From: UBA10003 sp964365025
Lineage (GTDB): Bacteria; Patescibacteriota; Patescibacteriia; Magasanikbacterales; UBA10003
Reading direction: 5' to 3'
NCBI GenBank assembly: GCA_964365025.1
Contig: CAYIOJ010000041.1
Coordinates: forward strand, 1-7,833
DNA: 7,833 nucleotides
The notes beneath the pieces are model-generated. The model ran no database searches. It worked only from the letters and a program-made list of their open reading frames with translations, and had not been told where the DNA came from. Made by a program: the position numbers and the translations under genes. Of the stretch, positions 6,958 through 7,833 are shown one piece after another (positions within the stretch are counted from its first letter, which is position 1; the number at the start of each line of letters is the position of its first letter).

Positions 6958-6984
6958 ATTATATACCAAAAACCTCCCTGACAA
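6958..6984 (-). promoter_or_regulatory. Candidate promoter for the prepilin peptidase-ligA-gatCA-LOG-lgt operon
   Basis: On the minus strand there is a perfect -10 TATAAT (6963-6958) and a TTGTCA (6984-6979), which matches the -35 consensus at five of six positions, with a short 15-base spacer. The -35 lies within the pilin terminator hairpin. Transcription would start near 6951 and give a leader of about 155 bases that includes repeat copies C and D. The short spacer lowers confidence. Confidence 0.4.
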
Positions 6985-6995
6985 AAGAGAGGTTT
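6968..6995 (-). terminator. Terminator-like hairpin downstream of the pilin gene
   Basis: On the minus strand AAACCTCTCT pairs with AGGGAGGTTT (10 bp including one G-U) around a TTTGTC loop. The hairpin ends in five Ts, three of which belong to the stem. It lies about 30 bases past the pilin stop. The T tract is short, so termination may be partial. Confidence 0.55.
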
Positions 6996-6998
6996 GGC

Positions 6999-7014
6999 TT
7001 TCCAAATTTGGAAA
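6999..7014. repeat. Perfect 16-base palindrome after the pilin gene
   Basis: TTTCCAAATTTGGAAA reads the same on both strands. It lies 10 bases beyond the pilin stop codon, between that stop and the terminator-like hairpin. It could be a small 3' UTR hairpin or a dimeric protein-binding site; nothing in the sequence decides which. Confidence 0.5.
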
Positions 7015-7024
7015 AAAGGAAATT

Positions 7025-7453
7025 TTATTGAATGCCCGCTGGCGTGGCTGTGTGCGTGCCTGAAGCCAAACCGCCGCTGGTTCCCTCCAAAGTGAAGGCA
7101 ATGCTATAGGTGGCCGTGCCTTTGGTATAACCGTAATCAGCTCCGCCCGGTGTGGGATTTTTTGGAACTTGGCCCATGTACAAAGTAGCTACGCAACTAG
7201 AGGCCGCAAATCCATCGCCACCCAAACAACCGGCGGTTGCTCCTCCGAGCACCAAAGCGTCGCCCGTCGGATAATCGCTCTTATCAGTGTAATACAGCTC
7301 TAAAGCTGTTTGGATTTGTTTAATGTCGGATAGACGCTTAGCGTCACGAGCTTTTTCACGAGCGCTGCCCAAAGCGACCACCGCTAAAGTTGACAATAAA
7401 GCGATGATGGCGATTACTACCAATAACTCAATCAAAGTAAAACCTTTCTTCAT
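7025..7453 (-). CDS. Type IV pilin / GspG-like pseudopilin
   Basis: A prepilin of 142 residues. The leader MKKG is followed by FTLIELLVVIAIIALLSTLAVVAL, a textbook class III signal: cleavage is expected after Gly4, leaving Phe1 with Glu5 (Glu9 of the precursor) and a long hydrophobic N-terminal helix. The helix continues into AREKARDAKRLSDIKQIQTALELYYTD, typical of small pilins and type II secretion pseudopilins. The globular part has two cysteines (76 and 87) that could form a disulfide, then a PKNPTPGGADYGYT stretch resembling the GspG proline-rich loop, and a Gly/Thr/Ala-rich end. It would be processed by the prepilin peptidase encoded next. Whether it is a major pilin, a minor pilin or a competence pseudopilin cannot be told from this gene alone. 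A strong ribosome binding site suggests high expression. Confidence 0.93.
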   Translation of the reverse strand: MKKGFTLIELLVVIAIIALLSTLAVVALGSAREKARDAKRLSDIKQIQTALELYYTDKSDYPTGDALVLGGATAGCLGGDGFAASSCVATLYMGQVPKNPTPGGADYGYTKGTATYSIAFTLEGTSGGLASGTHTATPAGIQ

Positions 7454-7460
7454 GTCAATT

Positions 7461-7470
7461 CACCCCCTTT
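7461..7470 (-). promoter_or_regulatory. Strong Shine-Dalgarno for the pilin
   Basis: On the minus strand AAAGGGGGTG lies seven bases before the pilin ATG. It is the best ribosome binding site in the window and fixes the start at 7453. The operon genes downstream have much weaker sites. Confidence 0.8.
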
Positions 7471-7495
7471 CCAAATCGAAATCCTGTGTTGGATC

Positions 7496-7501
7496 ATCAT
7501 A
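7496..7501 (-). promoter_or_regulatory. Possible -10 element for the pilin gene
   Basis: TATGAT on the minus strand, about 42 bases upstream of the pilin ATG, in the short gap after the response regulator. No convincing -35 is found at the usual distance, so the pilin may also be read from the upstream gene. Confidence 0.22.
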
Positions 7502-7508
7502 GTAAAGA

Positions 7509-7517
7509 TGTGGATAA
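7509..7517 (-). promoter_or_regulatory. Perfect DnaA-box sequence (minus strand)
   Basis: TTATCCACA on the minus strand, two bases beyond the response regulator stop. It is an exact match to the bacterial DnaA-box consensus TTATNCACA. Function is not shown; see the paired site at 7559-7567. Confidence 0.35.
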
Positions 7518-7518
7518 G

Positions 7519-7833
7519 TTATTTGGCGCACGGCGCGCACGATAAAACCTTTTTAACTTTATCCACAGTTTCAGACGGTTTAAAATGTGCTTTGATCAAG
7601 TAATCAACCGCCCCCATTTTTAAACCTTTTTGAACATCTTCTTTTTGCCCCAAATTAGTCAATAAAATTACCGGAATATCTTTTGTGGCCGAATCCTTTT
7701 TTAATTGTTCTAATACCGCAAAACCGTCTAATTTAGGCAAAAGAACATCTAAAAGAATGATTTCCGGAGTTTTTGAGCCGGCCATTTTTAGACCCTGTTC
7801 ACCATCCCCCGCAACAAATACTTTAAAACCTTC
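7519..7833 (-). CDS. CheY-like receiver-domain response regulator, 5' end missing
   Basis: The reading frame is open to the right edge, so the N-terminus (about 20-25 residues with the first strand and acidic pair) is missing; 104 residues are visible. The first Met inside the window is not the start, because EGFKVFVAGDGEQGLKMA ahead of it is typical receiver sequence. The phosphoacceptor is Asp29 of the visible part (ILLDVLLPKLDG), the switch Thr is Thr59 (ILLTN), and the conserved Lys is Lys81 (YLIKAHF). The protein ends shortly after the last helix (VDKVKKVLS) with a Cys-Pro-Cys-like tail (SCAPCAK) and no output domain, so it is probably a stand-alone receiver working through protein contacts. 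It lies 65 bases upstream of the pilin gene, which hints at control of pilus function; this is inference. Confidence 0.92.
   Translation of the reverse strand, partial: EGFKVFVAGDGEQGLKMAGSKTPEIILLDVLLPKLDGFAVLEQLKKDSATKDIPVILLTNLGQKEDVQKGLKMGAVDYLIKAHFKPSETVDKVKKVLSCAPCAK
7559..7567 (+). promoter_or_regulatory. Perfect DnaA-box sequence (plus strand)
   Basis: TTATCCACA on the plus strand, inside the response regulator coding sequence (encoding Val-Asp-Lys on the other strand). With its flanking AACT it mirrors the site at 7509-7517, giving an inverted repeat of about 12 bases with a 34-base spacer. Confidence 0.3.

Noticed and set aside
7500..7570. Replication origin based on two DnaA boxes
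   Set aside because: Only two boxes are present, one within a coding sequence, with no AT-rich unwinding region and no dnaA, dnaN or similar gene nearby.
1..7833. CRISPR array, transposase or phage genes
   Set aside because: I looked for regularly spaced repeats and for mobile-element proteins on both strands and found only the four scattered palindromic elements.

Overview
The window most likely comes from a member of the Candidate Phyla Radiation (Patescibacteria, Parcubacteria-like). This is inferred from three things: AT-rich genes packed on one strand, short palindromes that encode CLPAGR-type peptides, and an unusual mix of housekeeping and type IV pilus genes. Every gene I can support lies on the minus strand. 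The plus strand holds no credible gene.

Reading in the direction of transcription (right to left), the window opens with a receiver-domain response regulator cut by the right edge (7519-7833). A type IV pilin or pseudopilin follows (7025-7453), with a very strong ribosome binding site. A 229-base gap comes next (6796-7024). It holds a 16-base palindrome, a terminator-like hairpin, a candidate promoter that overlaps that hairpin, and two divergently oriented copies of a short palindromic repeat family.

Then comes a tight run of six genes: prepilin peptidase, NAD+-dependent DNA ligase (ligA), gatC, gatA, a protein with two tandem LOG-family domains, and prolipoprotein diacylglyceryl transferase (lgt). 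Junctions are an ATGA overlap, a 21-base gap, a 1-base gap, a 14-base overlap and a 1-base gap, so one transcript is likely. A tRNA-Ser(GGA) gene starts 13 bases after lgt and runs off the left edge.

Functionally, the prepilin peptidase would process pilins such as the one next door. LigA seals nicks in replication and repair. GatC and GatA are two of the three subunits that make Gln-tRNA(Gln) and/or Asn-tRNA(Asn) by transamidation; gatB is not here. Lgt starts lipoprotein maturation at the membrane. The LOG protein probably acts on nucleoside monophosphates.

The most interesting signals are a four-copy family of palindromic elements, two of which lie inside genes and are translated (a GatA loop and the Lgt tail); the tandem LOG protein whose second half has lost key motif residues; active-site substitutions in Lgt and LigA; and an inverted pair of perfect DnaA-box sequences around the end of the response regulator gene. 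I see no CRISPR array, transposase, phage gene or obvious new multi-gene defence system.
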